Source: Microbacteriaceae bacterium
GTDB lineage: Bacteria; Actinomycetota; Actinomycetes; Actinomycetales; Microbacteriaceae
Assembly: GCA_947373155.1 (NCBI GenBank)
Contig: CANBWO010000006.1
Location: forward strand, 1-64,000
Length of the DNA stretch: 64,000 bases
Reading direction: 5' to 3'
The position numbers and the translations under genes were made by a program. Position 1 is the first letter of the stretch. Every line of letters begins with the position of its first letter. Shown here piece by piece: positions 43,448 to 51,142 of this stretch. The notes under the pieces were generated by a model. It saw only the letters and a list, made by a program, of their open reading frames with translations, was not told where the DNA came from and searched no databases.

Positions 43448-44832
43448 ATCGACACCGCCCTGGTTGCGCCACCGGCGCTGTCGGATACCCGCAGCAACAG
43501 GCCAACAATGATCCAGTTGGCAAGCAACGATGAACCACCCGCGGCCAAGAAAGGAGTGGTAAGACCGGTTAGCGGCACCACTCTGGTGACACCGCCAATC
43601 ACAATAAAGGTTTGCAACGCAACCACAAAAGACAACCCTGTGGCCAGTAGCTTGCTGAAGTCATCCGGGTGGGTGAAGCCAATGCGGATTCCGCGCGAAA
43701 CCATGAGCACGTAAAGCACCAGTATGCAGAAGAAGCCGGCCAGACCAAGTTCCTCACCCAGGCTGCTAATAATGAAGTCGCTTTCGGCAAGGGGAACCAG
43801 CTGAGGCAATCCGCCACCCAAGCCGGCACCCAACAACGAGCCATGTGCCAGACCAAAGTTTCCCTGAGCCAACTGGTAGCTGCCGCCGATTGCGTTGTAG
43901 TTAGCCGGGTCAAACGGGTTTAGCCAGGCGTTGATTCGACCCGACACATAGGTCATTAGTCGCCCGGCAACTAGGGCCCCGGTCACAAACATTCCCAGCC
44001 CAACCACAACGTAAATGCTGCGACCGGTGGCCAAATAGATCATCACAATGAAGAGTCCAAAGTAAAGCAGGCTGGTACCCAGGTCTCTTTGGAACACCAA
44101 GATGCCCAAGCTGGCTGCCCAGATCAGCAAAATTGGGCCAAGCTCGCGGGCGCGCGGTAGTCGAATACCAAGGATGCGCCTGCCCACAAGCGCCAAAGAA
44201 TCGCGGCGGCTGACCAGGTAGCCGGCAAAGAAAATGGTTAGCGCTATTTTGGCTAACTCACCCGGTTGGAAAGTGAACTGCCCGATTCCAATCCAAAGGC
44301 GAGCACCATTGATGGTCTTACCCAACCCCGGAACCAGCGGAGACAACAACAGGGCGGCACCAATCACCATGGCTATGTAAACGTAGCGACGCAGGAACAG
44401 GTGGTTGGGAATAAAGAACACCACCAGCATGGCGATCAAAATGGCGATGCAGGTCCAGGCCACCTGCTTGCCGGCAAAAAGATTGGTCTGGTGCTGTGCG
44501 ATTCTGGCTAGGTCTAGCCGGTAAATTTCGGCGATGCCAAGGCCGTTGAGCACCATGGCAACCGGCAGCAGAATAGGGTCTGCCTCGCTGGCGCGCATTC
44601 TTAGTAGAACGTGAAAAGCTAAAGCCAACAGGGTCACCGGAAGCCAGTACACCCAGAAATCAGAACGCAAAATAGCAATTGTGCTCAGTTGAATCTGCGC
44701 CAACTCATAGGCATTGATTCCCACTGCGAACAGCAACAGCGCTGCCTCCACGTTCCTGCTGCGAGGAACAATGCGAATAATCCTGCCGATAGCGGCGGTG
44801 TTCAAAGACTGGGTGCGTGGCTTATTTGGCAT
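43444..44832 (-). CDS. rodA: RodA/FtsW-family SEDS peptidoglycan polymerase
   Basis: A 462-residue membrane protein with about 10-12 helices, belonging to the shape, elongation, division and sporulation family of glycan polymerases. The family signatures include FQPGELAKIALTIFFAGYL and QRDLGTSLLYFGLF, and the C-terminal GVTRVVPLTGLTTPFLAAGGSSLLANW. It works with PbpA. Overlaps link it to pstP (TGATG) and pbpA (TTGA). Confidence 0.93.
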   Translation of the reverse strand: MPNKPRTQSLNTAAIGRIIRIVPRSRNVEAALLLFAVGINAYELAQIQLSTIAILRSDFWVYWLPVTLLALAFHVLLRMRASEADPILLPVAMVLNGLGIAEIYRLDLARIAQHQTNLFAGKQVAWTCIAILIAMLVVFFIPNHLFLRRYVYIAMVIGAALLLSPLVPGLGKTINGARLWIGIGQFTFQPGELAKIALTIFFAGYLVSRRDSLALVGRRILGIRLPRARELGPILLIWAASLGILVFQRDLGTSLLYFGLFIVMIYLATGRSIYVVVGLGMFVTGALVAGRLMTYVSGRINAWLNPFDPANYNAIGGSYQLAQGNFGLAHGSLLGAGLGGGLPQLVPLAESDFIISSLGEELGLAGFFCILVLYVLMVSRGIRIGFTHPDDFSKLLATGLSFVVALQTFIVIGGVTRVVPLTGLTTPFLAAGGSSLLANWIIVGLLLRVSDSAGGATRAVSI

Positions 44833-46082
44833 CAGCCACCAACCTGGGTCAGTGCGGCTATTTCGCGGAGCGCATCCTTGTAATCGGTGGCAATGATGGT
44901 CTGCTCAATGGCTGCCTGCTGGAAAGGCGTTAGGGCACTTACATCGATGCTGGTTTCACGGTAAAGGTGGCTGAACTTGATTGGCCCGAGCGACTCGTGA
45001 ATGCCCTGGTAAACCGCAATCTTGCCGTTGAACTCGCCAACGTAAAAGCGGGTCTGGGTGTACTGGTAACCCAGAGTTAGCACGCCCACACCCAACAGGC
45101 TCAGCAGAACCACAATCAGCAACTGGCGCAGGCGATGGTTACGAATCTTGGTGCGGGTTTGGCTGAGGATGTAGTCCAGGTATTCGTCTGACTCGGGCTG
45201 GTAGGCGGCTGGGTCTTGGCTGAGACCAAGTAGGTCGGGTAGAAGGCGCGGGTTAAAGATGCGCAGAAGCCTGTTACCGCGATGGTCGTCGATCACGATC
45301 TCGTTGGCCGCCGAACCCACGTACTGAGCCGATGGCAAAAAGTCGCTTTCCACGTTTGGTGCCAGAACATCAACCACGACCACGGTCACGTTGTCTGGAG
45401 CGCCATATTCCAGGGCCTCGCTAACCAAAAGGTCGCAGGCTTCCTCCGCATGGGCGTGGCTGTTCAAAATGCCGCCCATGATGTTCTCGGGCACGAAACC
45501 GCAAAGGCCGTCGCTGCATAGCAACCAGCGGTCGCCCGGCTTGGTTTCAAGCGTGAAGGCGTCTATCTCGGGTTGTTCTTCTATATCTCCAAGCACGCGC
45601 ATCAACACACTGCGCCTCGGGTGAGTCAGGGCTTCTTCCGGTGTGATTCGACCAAGGTCAACCAAACGCTGCACAAAAGTGTGGTCAATCGTGACCTGCT
45701 TCAGCTCGCCATCGCGGCTTAAATAAACTCGTGAATCACCGATGTGGGCGATGTTGACCTGATTGTCGGTGAATAAAATTCCGCTGAAAGTGGTGCCTAG
45801 GCCGGCTAGCTCGCCGTGTTCTTTCACGGTCTGGCCAAGCGCGCGGTTGGCCTCCTGCATGCTGTGAACCAGAGACTTTTTAGCCGCCTCAGGGGTGGCA
45901 AAGACGCCGTCGATTTGAGCCACTCGCTGGCTCACCAGTGCGCTGGCAATGTCGCCTCCAGCGTGCCCGCCCATTCCATCGGCTACAAAAAACAGTTGGT
46001 AACCCGAGTAACCGGAATCCTGGTTGCTCTTACGAACTCGTCCGATATCGGACAGTGCGTGGCTGACTGTCTTGATGGCCAT
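44832..46082 (-). CDS. pstP: PP2C-family protein phosphatase PstP
   Basis: A 416-residue membrane phosphatase reversing PknA/PknB phosphorylation. The catalytic domain (about 1-240) has the metal-binding motifs FFVADGMGGHAGGD, HIGDSRVYL, WLLCSDGLCGFV and GAPDNVTVVVVD. A single helix near 318-338 (LLIVVLLSLLGVGVLTLGY) is followed by an extracellular tail of about 75 residues. It starts 9 bp after fhaB and overlaps rodA by one base. Confidence 0.94.
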   Translation of the reverse strand: MAIKTVSHALSDIGRVRKSNQDSGYSGYQLFFVADGMGGHAGGDIASALVSQRVAQIDGVFATPEAAKKSLVHSMQEANRALGQTVKEHGELAGLGTTFSGILFTDNQVNIAHIGDSRVYLSRDGELKQVTIDHTFVQRLVDLGRITPEEALTHPRRSVLMRVLGDIEEQPEIDAFTLETKPGDRWLLCSDGLCGFVPENIMGGILNSHAHAEEACDLLVSEALEYGAPDNVTVVVVDVLAPNVESDFLPSAQYVGSAANEIVIDDHRGNRLLRIFNPRLLPDLLGLSQDPAAYQPESDEYLDYILSQTRTKIRNHRLRQLLIVVLLSLLGVGVLTLGYQYTQTRFYVGEFNGKIAVYQGIHESLGPIKFSHLYRETSIDVSALTPFQQAAIEQTIIATDYKDALREIAALTQVGG

Positions 46083-46091
46083 TTGGTAGGC

Positions 46092-46631
46092 CTAGGCTCT
46101 CAGCTCAAAGACAGTGTTGCCAATCTGAACGGGAACACCAATCTTTACGGTCACCGGGGTTCCAACGCGCTTGCCATTTACATAGGTGCCGTTGGTGGAG
46201 TTCAGGTCTTGAATCAGCCAGTCGCCGTTCATCAGAACCAGCTTGGCGTGGTGGGTACTGGCGAACTCATCGCGAATAACTAGGTCGGCGTTATCGGCTC
46301 GTCCAATAGAAATTTCGCGGCGGTCTAGGCGCAGTTCCTGGCCTTTGCGAGCCCCCGCGGTAATGGATAGCTTGCTGGCAATGATCTGTGGTTCGCTGCC
46401 TTCGAGGTCGATGGTTGGTATGCCACCGGTGTCGGTTGGAGCAGGAGTGTTCAGCGGTGCGGCTGGAATAACAGGAGCCGAAACCACAACCGGGGCGTTG
46501 GCCTCGGCCACACGGGAGACCACTTTTTGACCAAAAAGATCTGCGCGAATCACACTCATGATGCTAAAAACAAAAATCCAGAGCACGGCCAGAAAACCAA
46601 CCCGCACCAAGAACAGCGCGAGGTCACTCAT
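46092..46631 (-). CDS. fhaB: FHA domain protein FhaB
   Basis: A 179-residue protein. An N-terminal membrane helix (about 4-26) and a linker lead to a C-terminal FHA domain (about 85-179) with RREISIGRADNADLVIRDEFASTHHAKL and DLNSTNGTYVNGKRV, the phosphothreonine-binding loops. It recruits phosphorylated partners of the PknA/PknB pathway to the membrane. It overlaps the fhaA end by 8 nt. Confidence 0.93.
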   Translation of the reverse strand: MSDLALFLVRVGFLAVLWIFVFSIMSVIRADLFGQKVVSRVAEANAPVVVSAPVIPAAPLNTPAPTDTGGIPTIDLEGSEPQIIASKLSITAGARKGQELRLDRREISIGRADNADLVIRDEFASTHHAKLVLMNGDWLIQDLNSTNGTYVNGKRVGTPVTVKIGVPVQIGNTVFELRA

Positions 46632-47307
46632 TAGGCACCGACTTAGCTATGACCCGGAAAACAAACTCGCTGTGTCCCGCGTTGATTACGGTGTCGCCTT
46701 TAATGCCAATTTCAGTGATGGTTCGGCCGGCTACCTTGGTGCCATTGGTGGATTTCAAGTCGCGCACGCCGGCGTTCTTTCCATCCCAAACCACTTCAAA
46801 GTGATTGCGGCTAAGGCCCTTGTCGTCGATTTGAATATCTGCGCTAGCGTCGCGGCCAACCACGGTCCGGGCTTTAGTGAGCAGGTAGCGCTTTCCCGCA
46901 ACGTCTAGAGCCGGAGCCCACTGCACCTTTAACTCTTGGGTGAGCGATGCCACCTCAATGCGGCCAATGGGCAGAGTTCCATCTTGGGCCAGCGTGATTA
47001 CAAGTGCGGCACCAAACTGAAAACCCTGTTTCTTGGCGTGACGAGTGACCGATTCGGTTAGCTCGGCAATCAAAGGCTGACCAAGCACTGCCATGCGCTC
47101 AAAATCTGGGGTAGAAAGGCGAACCCTAAAACTGTTGGGAGCCAAAATGCGATCGCGGTCCAGGATGCTGCTCTTGGAGTCCATCTCGTTTTTGATCGCA
47201 GACGCGATTTCTATGGACTGGAGGTCGCTTTTAAAGGTCTTGGTAAACGCGCCAGTGACCAGGCGTTCCAATCCCTTTTCAAAGTTCTCTAGAAAACCCA
47301 ATGCCAT
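46624..47307 (-). CDS. fhaA: FHA domain protein FhaA with DUF3662
   Basis: A 227-residue cytoplasmic protein. The N-terminal DUF3662 domain (about 1-115, starting FLENFEKGLERLVTGAF) is followed after a very short linker by an FHA domain (about 145-227, VVGRDASADIQIDDKGLSRNHFEVVWDG, DLKSTNGTKV). The long disordered spacer of mycobacterial FhaA is missing, so this is a compact version. It is the first gene of the fhaA-fhaB-pstP-rodA-pbpA-pknA-pknB series and lies divergent from tRNA-Leu. Confidence 0.92.
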   Translation of the reverse strand: MALGFLENFEKGLERLVTGAFTKTFKSDLQSIEIASAIKNEMDSKSSILDRDRILAPNSFRVRLSTPDFERMAVLGQPLIAELTESVTRHAKKQGFQFGAALVITLAQDGTLPIGRIEVASLTQELKVQWAPALDVAGKRYLLTKARTVVGRDASADIQIDDKGLSRNHFEVVWDGKNAGVRDLKSTNGTKVAGRTITEIGIKGDTVINAGHSEFVFRVIAKSVPNE

Positions 47308-47380
47308 CCTTAGTTAAAGCCTGTTTATGAGTTTAACCGTTGCCAGCCATATTTGGCGTGGCGAGCCAGCGTGGGGCTCT

Positions 47381-47386
47381 GATAAT
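47381..47386 (+). promoter_or_regulatory. -10 element upstream of tRNA-Leu
   Basis: TGATAAT (extended -10 with GATAAT) lies 32 nt before the tRNA. No convincing -35 is visible. Confidence 0.4.
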
Positions 47387-47418
47387 CTTCTTAAGTTGCC
47401 TCAAAAAACGACTCATCC

Positions 47419-47504
47419 GCGCGGGTGGCGAAATGGCAGACGCGCTGGCTTCAGGTGTCAGTGCCCGCAAGGGCGTGTGGGTTCAAGTCCCATCCCGCGC
47501 ACCA
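47419..47504 (+). tRNA. tRNA-Leu (anticodon CAG)
   Basis: An 86-nt gene including an encoded CCA end. The acceptor stem GCGCGGG/CCCGCGC, anticodon stem CTGGC/GTCAG with loop TTCAGGT, long variable arm TGCCCGCAAGGGCGT and T arm GTGGG-TTCAAGT-CCCAT all fold properly. The long variable arm and anticodon CAG identify a leucine tRNA reading CUG. The same tRNA follows this gene cluster in other Actinobacteria. Confidence 0.95.
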
Positions 47505-47664
47505 ACCCCCCTATTCCTGAGTGCCAGCTGTGCGCTTTCTATAAAAGTGCTGGCAGGTTTGGCATAAAACTCTGAGTTTCCTGGGGTGAGCCCCAGCCAA
47601 AAAATAGCCTCGACTTATCGATTGAATGCAAACCCCGTCAATCGCTCAAGAAAGAGGAACTCCC

Positions 47665-48543
47665 ATGAAGAAATCGGTTTTGTTCACCACTACCGCAGCC
47701 ACTTTGGGTCTGGCCACAGTTTTGACCTTCGCGGCGGTATCGCCATCCATGGCTAAATCAAGCAAGCACTCCAACACCGGCTCCAACTCGGCAACCGTAA
47801 AAAGTGCCGGCGCCAGCTTTGGCCCTGGCGCTGTCTCAGGCGATGTCCACGTGGCACCTAAGACCACTGCGCTAACCATCACTCTTACCAATGTGCCTTC
47901 CGTTTACACCGATGCCGCCGCTCTTGGTAAAAAGCTGATCGTCAAGGTTGTGCCTTTGGCAGCCGATGCCACCAGCGCACCAGCCACGGCTCCGGTACCT
48001 ACCTTTGGCGGCAAGCCTGAAAGCGGCGATGTTCGCCCGGGTCTACCAGCTGGAGCACCTGCTTTTGGTAAGGGCCATGGCCCTCATGGCCACGGAGATC
48101 ACGATGGCCAGTTCAGCATCACTAGCGGCGATGTTCGCCCTGCTCCACCGGCAGGCACACCTGCCCCTGGAGCCGCACCTAGCTTTGGCGCACCAGACAA
48201 CGATGGCGATGGCCCCGCATTTGGTAGTCAGGGTGGACAGCACGAGGGCGGACGCGGACACGGCCGTGGCGGCTTTGGCCCATTCGGTCAGGCCAGCACC
48301 TTCACCCTGAGCGGTAACACTTTGACCGGCCAGATTCAGATCCCGGCCGCGCCGGTAGCTGGCACGCAAAACTTTGCGGTCTACATCTCTATTGCAGCCG
48401 ATGGCACAACAGGTCTTGCAGCCCAGAGCGGAACCCCGGTATTTGTGGTTGCTACCACCGATGCCTCCGGCAACGTAACCCTGAGCAAGGCTTCTGGTTT
48501 GGTAACAATCGACCTGAGCAAGAACACCGGCACCGCTAAATAG
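47665..48543 (+). CDS. Secreted Pro/Gly/His-rich protein of unknown function
   Basis: A 292-residue exported protein. Residues 1-31 are a signal peptide ending PSMA. A strand-rich segment (about 55-115) precedes a low-complexity part (about 118-215) rich in Gly, Pro, His and Asp with two copies of SGDVRP-x2-PAG. A final strand-rich region (about 220-290) matches the first in style (GQIQIPAAPVAGTQNFAVYISIAADG). The His/Asp-rich stretch could bind metal. I start at ATG 47665, which has an AGAGGAA site, not at the in-frame ATG 47626. No family recognised. Confidence 0.7.
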   Translation: MKKSVLFTTTAATLGLATVLTFAAVSPSMAKSSKHSNTGSNSATVKSAGASFGPGAVSGDVHVAPKTTALTITLTNVPSVYTDAAALGKKLIVKVVPLAADATSAPATAPVPTFGGKPESGDVRPGLPAGAPAFGKGHGPHGHGDHDGQFSITSGDVRPAPPAGTPAPGAAPSFGAPDNDGDGPAFGSQGGQHEGGRGHGRGGFGPFGQASTFTLSGNTLTGQIQIPAAPVAGTQNFAVYISIAADGTTGLAAQSGTPVFVVATTDASGNVTLSKASGLVTIDLSKNTGTAK

Positions 48544-48555
48544 CAAAAACCTGGC

Positions 48556-48594
48556 AAACCCCGATCCCTGTGAGTTTCATTTGGGTCGGGGTTT
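48556..48594 (+). terminator. Terminator after the secreted protein gene
   Basis: A 12-bp stem (AAACCCCGATCC / GGGTCGGGGTTT, one T-G pair) with a 15-nt loop, ending in a short T run. It isolates the response-regulator operon downstream. Confidence 0.75.
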
Positions 48595-48659
48595 TCCCTA
48601 GGTATTTATTGGCTATGGGCATACCGTTAGTAGCGAAAAGTTGATGAAGAGAAACAATA

Positions 48660-48686
48660 TTTCGTACATCGTTTCGTAAAAACGAA
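48660..48686. promoter_or_regulatory. Repeated TTTCGTA elements before the response regulator
   Basis: Two direct copies of TTTCGTA (48660-48666 and 48672-48678) are spaced 12 bp apart. The second also forms an inverted pair with ACGAA at 48682-48686. They lie about 70-95 bp before the response-regulator start, a position fit for autoregulation, but the binding protein is unknown. Confidence 0.35.
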
Positions 48687-48756
48687 GGCGCAGATTGCAA
48701 ATAGTTTCGACTTGTGGCAACTTTTAGCACGGGGGCCCGAGCGAAAGGTTTACACC

Positions 48757-49395
48757 ATGACAAGCAAAGTCCTACTTGTAGAAGACGAAGCACTGCTTTG
48801 CGATCTTCTTGTTGGCTCGCTCAAGCGAGCAGGCTACGACGCAATTGGTGCCACCACTGCCAGCCAGGCCCGCCAGATTGCCGGCACCTTTAAGCCAGAC
48901 GTAGCCGTCTTGGATATCGACCTTGGTCAAGGCATGAACGGTGTTGACCTAGGTTTCGCCCTGACCAAGCAAGACAAAGAGATTGGTTTGGTCTTTCTAA
49001 CTCACCTAACCGAACCTCGCCTCTTGGGCATTTCAAACGCAGCTATTCCTGCTGACGCGGCGTACCTGCACAAAGATCGCATCAGCGACACCACAACTTT
49101 GTACAGCGCCATTGAGTCTGCTGCGGCAGGGCGCGTTGGCGTGGGTCACAGAAACCACACCGGGGCAAGTCACCGTTTGGCAAAACTTACCGATTCCCAA
49201 CTGGACATTTTGCGCATGGTTGCCAAGGGAATGACTAACCAAGAAATCGCAGCCGAGCGCGGAACCACAGTTCGGTCGGTTGAAATCACACTGAACCGTG
49301 CACTGGATCGTGCGGGTCTTTCAGAAGATCCAGGTAATCACCGAGTGAACGCGGTTCGTGAGTTCATTCGCGTTGCCGGGGTTCAGTCCCGCTAG
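48757..49395 (+). CDS. NarL/LuxR-type response regulator
   Basis: A 212-residue two-component regulator. The receiver domain (about 3-120) has the acidic pair VEDEA, phosphoacceptor Asp53 in VLDIDLG, Thr/Ser in FLTHLTE and the conserved Lys in YLHKDR. The C-terminal LuxR helix-turn-helix (about 145-205) reads LTDSQLDILRMVAKGMTNQEIAAERGTTVRSVEITLNRAL. I start at ATG 48757 with a GAAAGG site, not at an upstream in-frame start. Two paralogous sensor kinases follow at 4-nt and 3-nt spacing, so the three genes form one operon. Confidence 0.9.
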   Translation: MTSKVLLVEDEALLCDLLVGSLKRAGYDAIGATTASQARQIAGTFKPDVAVLDIDLGQGMNGVDLGFALTKQDKEIGLVFLTHLTEPRLLGISNAAIPADAAYLHKDRISDTTTLYSAIESAAAGRVGVGHRNHTGASHRLAKLTDSQLDILRMVAKGMTNQEIAAERGTTVRSVEITLNRALDRAGLSEDPGNHRVNAVREFIRVAGVQSR

Positions 49396-49399
49396 TTCC

Positions 49400-51139
49400 A
49401 TGAAGCGGATTATCGAGGGATTCAACCTCGAACTTGCAGGTACCAAGGATTTCTGGCGACCAGATTTCTTTGTATTGATGGCGATTGTGAACGTCTTATT
49501 CACTTTGGTTTTAGACGGCGGACCGAGCGCTACCAAGTTTGGAAGCGTCATTCTCACCAGGCTTCTTGTGACCTGTGCCAACATCTGCATAGCTTGGCTA
49601 CTAAGTACTTGGTTCTACGACAAACGCAGAACCCTTCGAGCAGGATTTATTTTTAACCTCACTGTCGTGGAGTTCATGGTCTTCTTCGGGAACATAGCTA
49701 TGATTTTTATGCTCCAAGCACTCGGAATCAGTAACTCCGTACACCCGGGAAACCGCCTTGTTGGGGCGGCGTTGGTTGGTCCTGTGCTTTTCTTTGCGTC
49801 GGTTTATATTTTGGATGCCTCCTACACAAAAACAAAACTGCGAATTCGTGTTCTTAATCTTCTTCAGCAGGTCCGTTACCTTGAACTTCACACCGATGAC
49901 GTTGTCTCCAAGGAACGTATCAGGCTCGCGAACCAGGTGCGCACAGCACTCGCCCCAAAGATTATGTACGCAAAGAATTTGGTTGGCGGCCTTCACAGCG
50001 CCGAGGCGATTAATGTTCTAAGGTTTCTGAATCAGTCCGATGTGAGACCTCTGGCAAACGAGATTTCTTGGCAGCTGGATTCCCAGCCAGAAACAGCGAG
50101 CCTGGAAAAACCGCGCCTGATATTTTCGGTTCAGTCTTTCAACCTTGAGGCCACATTGCGGCCATCGGTGTTTCTAATTCTAGAAGTCATTACTTACGTC
50201 TCTTTGGCTGGCATGGCAAGGCAACTCCCCGATTTTCATGTGCTGGCGAGCTTGGTTGCCGGTTTTGTATTTCTGGTTGCACTCAAACTCTCACTACGAT
50301 TTGCTCCAGCCCGGCTCAGCAAACTTAGATTTGTGCCAATTGTTGGATTACTAGTTCTGGTTTTGGCGCTCACTCTGGGACTATCGCTCTGGATCGACAA
50401 GATTTTCCACGGTGAGGAGGCAATGTTTTCTTTGGCTTCTTTGGTGGGCACAGTTACTAATTCTTTTTCCATTTCTGCCGCAATGGCAATGACTGGTCAG
50501 CAGGCAAAACGTCTTTTGGGGCAGTTGGAAGATCTGGAACAAAACCTGAAACTTCATGTTTCGAGGCTTAGGCAGAAACAGTGGGTAAGCAGACAAGAGG
50601 TGGTTTCCCAGGTTCACGGCCAGGTTCAGGGAGCGATTGTGGCGGCACTCACTCGCTTGGGGCACACCGACGACCCCTCTCAGGTCGAGAAAGCCAAAGC
50701 CGATTTGGATCGAGCGCTTAACTCCTTAAACGAGCACACCTCACAGACTGCGAACATCAGAGAATCCTTAGACGACCTGGCTTCTGCGTGGGAGGGAGTC
50801 TGCCAAATTGAGCTACAACTGGATGCCGAGGCCGAGGCCAACTGCAACCGCAGTGCCACAACAGCGTTTGTGGTAGGCGCCTTGGTTACGGAAGGCATAG
50901 TAAACGCGGTCAGGCACGGCGATGCAAAGACGGTGCAAGTATCGCTTCAAACGCTCTCGCCCGGACTACTTAGTTTGCGTTTGACCGACGACGGTCAATT
51001 GGAACCAGCATCGGTGCCGGGCAATGGCTCGAGGCTCATGACCGACCTCAGTACCGCCTGGTCGCTAAAGCGAATCGACAGCAAAACGGTTTTGGAAATC
51101 GTAATTCCATTGGCGTACTCGTCAGAAAGCGTCAGCTGA
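49400..51139 (+). CDS. Multi-span sensor histidine kinase (first of a tandem pair)
   Basis: A 579-residue membrane kinase. Four helices (about 18-140) lead to a cytoplasmic linker (about 140-245, with ANQVRTALAPKIMYAKNL and LNQSDVRPLANEI), then about four more helices (about 255-365). A helical dimerisation segment with His406 in SQVHGQVQGAI follows, and then a HATPase domain with TEGIVNAVRHGDA (N box) and LRLTDDGQ...GNGSRLM (G box). The His box lacks the Asp of the usual HD-x3-Q but is conserved in its partner. Start ATG 49400 is preferred over 49358, which would overlap the regulator. Confidence 0.8.
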   Translation: MKRIIEGFNLELAGTKDFWRPDFFVLMAIVNVLFTLVLDGGPSATKFGSVILTRLLVTCANICIAWLLSTWFYDKRRTLRAGFIFNLTVVEFMVFFGNIAMIFMLQALGISNSVHPGNRLVGAALVGPVLFFASVYILDASYTKTKLRIRVLNLLQQVRYLELHTDDVVSKERIRLANQVRTALAPKIMYAKNLVGGLHSAEAINVLRFLNQSDVRPLANEISWQLDSQPETASLEKPRLIFSVQSFNLEATLRPSVFLILEVITYVSLAGMARQLPDFHVLASLVAGFVFLVALKLSLRFAPARLSKLRFVPIVGLLVLVLALTLGLSLWIDKIFHGEEAMFSLASLVGTVTNSFSISAAMAMTGQQAKRLLGQLEDLEQNLKLHVSRLRQKQWVSRQEVVSQVHGQVQGAIVAALTRLGHTDDPSQVEKAKADLDRALNSLNEHTSQTANIRESLDDLASAWEGVCQIELQLDAEAEANCNRSATTAFVVGALVTEGIVNAVRHGDAKTVQVSLQTLSPGLLSLRLTDDGQLEPASVPGNGSRLMTDLSTAWSLKRIDSKTVLEIVIPLAYSSESVS

Positions 51140-51142
51140 GAG

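Noticed and set aside
47581..47596. Hairpin CTGGGG-TGAG-CCCCAG after tRNA-Leu
   Set aside because: It is followed by an A-rich, not a T-rich, stretch on the plus strand, so I do not call it a terminator.
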